Source: Lumbricus terrestris (lineage: Eukaryota; Annelida; Clitellata; Crassiclitellata; Lumbricidae). From it: a stretch of 64,000 bases of DNA. Below, in pieces: positions 60,598 to 64,000 of this stretch. The stretch covers positions 4,863,826 to 4,927,825 of the forward strand of contig OX457043.1 of assembly GCA_949752735.1 (NCBI GenBank), in the 5' to 3' direction. Each line of letters begins with the position of its first letter. Position 1 is the first letter of the stretch. Under the pieces are notes generated by a model, which was given only the letters and a program-made list of their open reading frames with translations, was not told where the DNA came from and ran no database searches. The position numbers and the translations under genes were made by a program.

Positions 60598-61196
60598 ACT
60601 GAAAATCTGTAAACACATGATAGTTCAAAATTTATGGAGTAGGCATACTAGAACAGATTCAACAGAAGAATAGGCCTCAACATTAATAAATGGAAATAAC
60701 ACTGTGATAGGCCTAAGACTGTCTTCCTTTAGGCCTACTTACTGCAAAGCTTTCATATACTATGCCCAAGACGCACCCCCCCCGGTGCATCTTGGGTAGC
60801 ATAGGTGGGGTGTGTCTTGGGAAATTATGAGTATGCTGGTTTATCGGCCATGTTGTCCTAACGTCGCATAATTACAAAACAACTTTTACGCGGAAAATTA
60901 ATCCGAATGAGTCCTCTTTTTAATACGTTTTAGCACTTTCTCACGTCTCAGGTAGTTTATGCACAATAACAACTTAAATATTAACCATGAATCTGTCAGA
61001 AATAGGTTAAAATCTTACCTTTCACATTACCACACGCCAATGCACGTGATATGAACTTTTTCTTGATCAATATGCAAGCCTGCAGACATCTGACGAATGC
61101 ATGTTAAACTTTTCAAAAAATTTATAGCGCTTTTATGTATAAGCAATGAGGTGCGTCTTAGGCTGTAGGTGCGTCTTAGGAACGTTCCCTAATCTA

Positions 61197-62370
61197 CAGG
61201 GCGCGGCAAAATAAAGTAATCCCCTACGGATGTTTGTCAATATCTTGGCCAAAAATAGGACTTTTTCAAATCCAGTTTTACGGGTTTGAAGGTAATTCAT
61301 ATCTACGTACAATAGCCAAATTTCACCGCCATATGTGAAACAGAACAAAAGTTATATCACTTCTAGTGAGGCCACCCACCGTTTTTTGACGATTCAAAAA
61401 CGTCACGCAACAAAAAGCAACATAAAACGGATTTTATTATTCTGGCCAATATCTTGGCCAAAAGTAAGAATATCCTAATGAAATTTTAGAGGCTTAAAGA
61501 CAATTCATATCTGCATATGATGGCCAAATTTCAGCAAAATATTTCAAACAGAACAAAAGTTATACTACTTGTAGTGAGGCCACCCACCGTTTTTTGACGA
61601 TTCAAAGATGTAACGCAGTAAAAAGTAGCAAAACACCAATTTTTTAATTATCATCTCAAACATTTGTTATCGAATAGGCTTTGATAATGTCAGATGATCA
61701 TTATTATTACTGTTTAAAAAAAGGAACAGGGTACCAGCGTAGCTGCACGTGACTGAGAAGTCACTTAGCAAGATGACAATCAAATTGGTAAATAAGAAAT
61801 CTGTCAGATTAATCAACAGGTCCATCAAGAACTTTGCAAAGAGACTCAAAAGAAGTTTGGCACTGGTGGTGGGGACATTGAACACAAGTTGTGAATCACT
61901 ACCAAGTTCAGTTCCAAACAGTTATTTGAGATATGACTTGATAAAATCACGTTTTTGTTACTTTTTGTTGCGTTACGCTTTTTAATCGTCAAAAACGGTG
62001 GGTGGTTTCACTAAAAGTGGTATAACTTTTGTTGTGTTTGAAATATTTTGATGAAATCTGGCCATCATGTGTAAATATGAATTGCCTTTAAACCTGTAAA
62101 GATTCATTTTGAAATTCTTACTTCTGGCCATGATATTAGCAAAAAACCTTTAAAAAACAGTGTTTCGTTTTTGAATCGTCAAAAAACGGTGGGTGGCCTC
62201 ACTAAAAGTGATATAACTTTTGTTCTCTTTGAAATATTTGTTTGCAATTTGACCATTGTACGTAAATATGAATTGCCTTTAAGACTGAAAAGTTTCATTT
62301 AAAAATTCGTATGTTTGGCCAAGATATGGGCTGAAAACCGTAGGGGATTGCTTTATTTTGCCGCACCCTG
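61197..62370. mobile_element. Non-autonomous Tc1/mariner-like element
   Basis: TA-flanked, ends CAGGGCGCGGCAAAATAAAG and CTTTATTTTGCCGCACCCTG. The interior is made of four or five reiterations of a module containing ttcatat.t.c..a.atggcca, ttttgttc and ggccacccaccgttttttga, direct on the left and inverted on the right. It starts five bases after the pogo-like element's last TA. Confidence 0.8.
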
Positions 62371-62399
62371 TAGAGTTCTAGACTAGTCACTCTAGTGTT

Positions 62400-63590
62400 T
62401 TATAATAATTGAACATTTTTAAAAGCGCCGTTATATATGGACGGAGCTTTCACAACGTGCAAGACATCAGTCAATAGTTGGTCGCGTGAAGCTAAATCGC
62501 ATTTAAAATGTGACAATAATATTGTTGTCCATTAAGCAGATTGGTGAAGAAGCGACAGATTAGAAAAGCCAGACGTTGGGTTACCGGGATTTTTCGATTC
62601 CCGAAAACCGAGCCAAAACGTGATTTAATCCCGGACTAATACCGTTCGATGTAAGAAAGTAGGTCTATCACTATCAACTCATGTTTCAAAATTTCTTGAA
62701 TTTGTTAACATTGGAACTTCTCGCGTGGCGTTGTTTACAATAATTGCCGGTACTATAATTTTAATTCACCTTTTTTTTATTTTCCGCGTGTCGATGTAGG
62801 TTTCGTGTACGACCCACAGAAATAGAAATTCGATGAAAAATATTTCCTCACGAAGTAGAAGCGGGATTTAGCGCGTGAGGGTCGGTTAGGGCTCAGGTTA
62901 GGCGTCGTGAGGGTCGGTTAGGGTTAGTTTTAGGGTTAGTGCAGTCATTCTGCTGGATTGATGAAGAATAATTTTCAATGTAAAATTGATGAAAAAGATA
63001 TACTGACAAAATAGAAACGCGATTTATCGAACAAATTCTTGTCTAAGCAGAAGCTGGATCGATTAAAATGGTTCTGGACAAACTAGAAGTTGGCGAAATT
63101 AAATCGAAAAAAAAGGTGAATTAAAATTATAGTACCTAATTGCCGATTGACGTTGCAATCAATAACTAATTGGCCTAGTTGTAGGCCATTGCCCTAGACT
63201 CGCTGGGCAATCAAAATACGCTGTCGTGAAAATGCCCGCTGCGATGGCAACATTCACCCATCAATCGAAATTTGAAGTATTATCGTCTTTAGCCTCAACA
63301 GCTTTGTTAAACTGACAACACTTCCAGGTTTTTCAATCAAACCGCGCGTACAAAATAACTCCGTTAGCCTAAATACCGTGTAGGTCTATTTATGATTTTG
63401 ACATTGCACACAAGCGAAACTTCTAGGCTATTATTGTTCTTTATTGTAAATCACAAAAACAAACATCCTAAGAAATCTGAAATTACATTTCTACTATGCG
63501 CGTAACCAACATCTTTAGGGAGCTCAATCCAATAAAAGAGCTAGGCTAATATTTTTGATAGCCTACATTAAATTTGTTCCAATGCAATAA
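62400..63590. other. Spacer with scattered gctggattgatgaa words
   Basis: 62870-63115 holds degraded gctggat(t)gat and gggtcggttagggtt repeats, related to the foldback elements. No gene. Confidence 0.4.
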
Positions 63591-63690
63591 TGTCTTGGGT
63601 TCGTCCATGTTTCGTCAACGGTCTATACGTCAACTGACTATTTGTCAGGGACTATTCGTCAAGTGGACGATTCGTCAACGGCTTTAAGCA
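63590..63690. repeat. Reiterated cgtcaa words
   Basis: ttcgtcaacggtctatacgt, then similar units (actatttgtcag, gactattcgtcaag, gattcgtcaacgg), like the margins of the foldback elements. Confidence 0.5.
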
Positions 63691-63988
63691 CAGCTCCTTT
63701 TGTCGCTCGAAATATTCCTTTGACTTATCGGCAACATCTGCATGCATTGTTGTTAATTGGCGCTTTAAATTCGCGGGTTTCATTGACTCATGATTAGACA
63801 GAGTTTGCACACACATAACACCAAGAGGTTGATCAGCATTTGATTCCGACTGCAATGAAACCATATGAAATACACTAGGCCTACTCTATAAAGTATGGAT
63901 TATACTTGCGGATTCCCCCCCCAGATTCGTCTTTGTCGTCAGAATCTTCTGATTTCTGATCAGCTTTTCTCATTAAAAATTTATCCAT
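63652..63988 (-). pseudogene. BED zinc-finger fragment of a hAT-related (ZBED/SCAND3-like) protein
   Basis: An ATG at 63988 begins MDKFLMRKADQKSEDSDDK, and RKYNPYFIE follows. The frame then breaks at a TAGGCCTA and resumes in another phase with QPLGVMCVQTLSN, ESMKPANLKRQL and KEYFERQKELCLK. This is the BED-type finger plus following segment of ZBED5/SCAND3-like transposase relatives. Two frame changes and no further domain suggest a dead transposon remnant. Confidence 0.65.
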
Positions 63989-64000
63989 GGTTAAGAAGAC

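Larger units (their letters stand above)
59467..61189 (-). mobile_element. pogo-like DNA transposon, catalytic core deleted
   Basis: TA at both ends. The ends are AGGGGAAGTTCCTAAGACGC and GTGCGTCTTAGGAACGTTCC. It encodes a DNA-binding N terminus and a zinc-binding C terminus but lacks the DDE core. Several inverted GGTGCGTCTTGGG words lie near both ends. Confidence 0.8.

Overview
This is eukaryotic, repeat-rich DNA with no bacterial features: large introns, many microsatellites, and non-LTR and DNA transposons typical of marine invertebrates. The transposon mix (RTE, L2/CR1-like, hAT, Tc1/mariner, pogo-like and piggyBac-like elements) and the extreme abundance of the octamer TAGGCCTA suggest a marine invertebrate, perhaps an echinoderm. 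That is inference; no diagnostic host gene fixes the species.

The only convincing host genes form one minus-strand tandem family of secreted, repeat-rich proteins that I do not recognise. Each gene has a tiny exon encoding a signal peptide, a 4.4-5.9 kb intron in phase 1, and one giant terminal exon. Signal exons lie at 6508-6583, 30817-30892 and 54395-54470, each with a TATAAATT box about 100 bp upstream. Terminal exons lie at 90-2092, 23592-25180, 37655-40488 and 44989-48621. All start with the same layout: a short propeptide, KKR or RKKR, a second short propeptide, and an R-S-K-R furin-type site. After that each paralog has amplified a different module. The first amplifies an Ala/Gly block and a Tyr/Trp glycosylation-sequon block. 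The second amplifies the cleavage-site module itself, giving a 13-copy polyprotein. The two right-hand exons amplify a silk-like Gly-Pro-Gly-Asn/poly-Gly block.

Layout: gene 1 with its intron and 5' flank, 1-9060; a transposon-rich spacer with a nearly complete RTE retrotransposon (11.4-14.8 kb), two perfect palindromes and a Tc1/mariner element, 9-22 kb; gene 2, 23.2-31.0 kb, its intron holding hAT-type and piggyBac-type elements; LINE and MITE remnants, 32-35 kb; a direct tandem duplication of about 8 kb (35.0-42.8 and 42.8-51.0 kb), each unit carrying one silk-like exon, with a single signal exon and promoter at 54.4 kb; then simple repeats, a foldback element, a pogo-like element, a mariner-type element and a BED zinc-finger fragment, 54.7-64 kb.

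Two observations stand out. First, one ancestral exon has diversified by amplifying a different module in each paralog. Second, paralog alignments inside the window show that TAGGCCTA and its variants are discrete 5-7 bp insertions at TA dinucleotides, like transposon excision scars.
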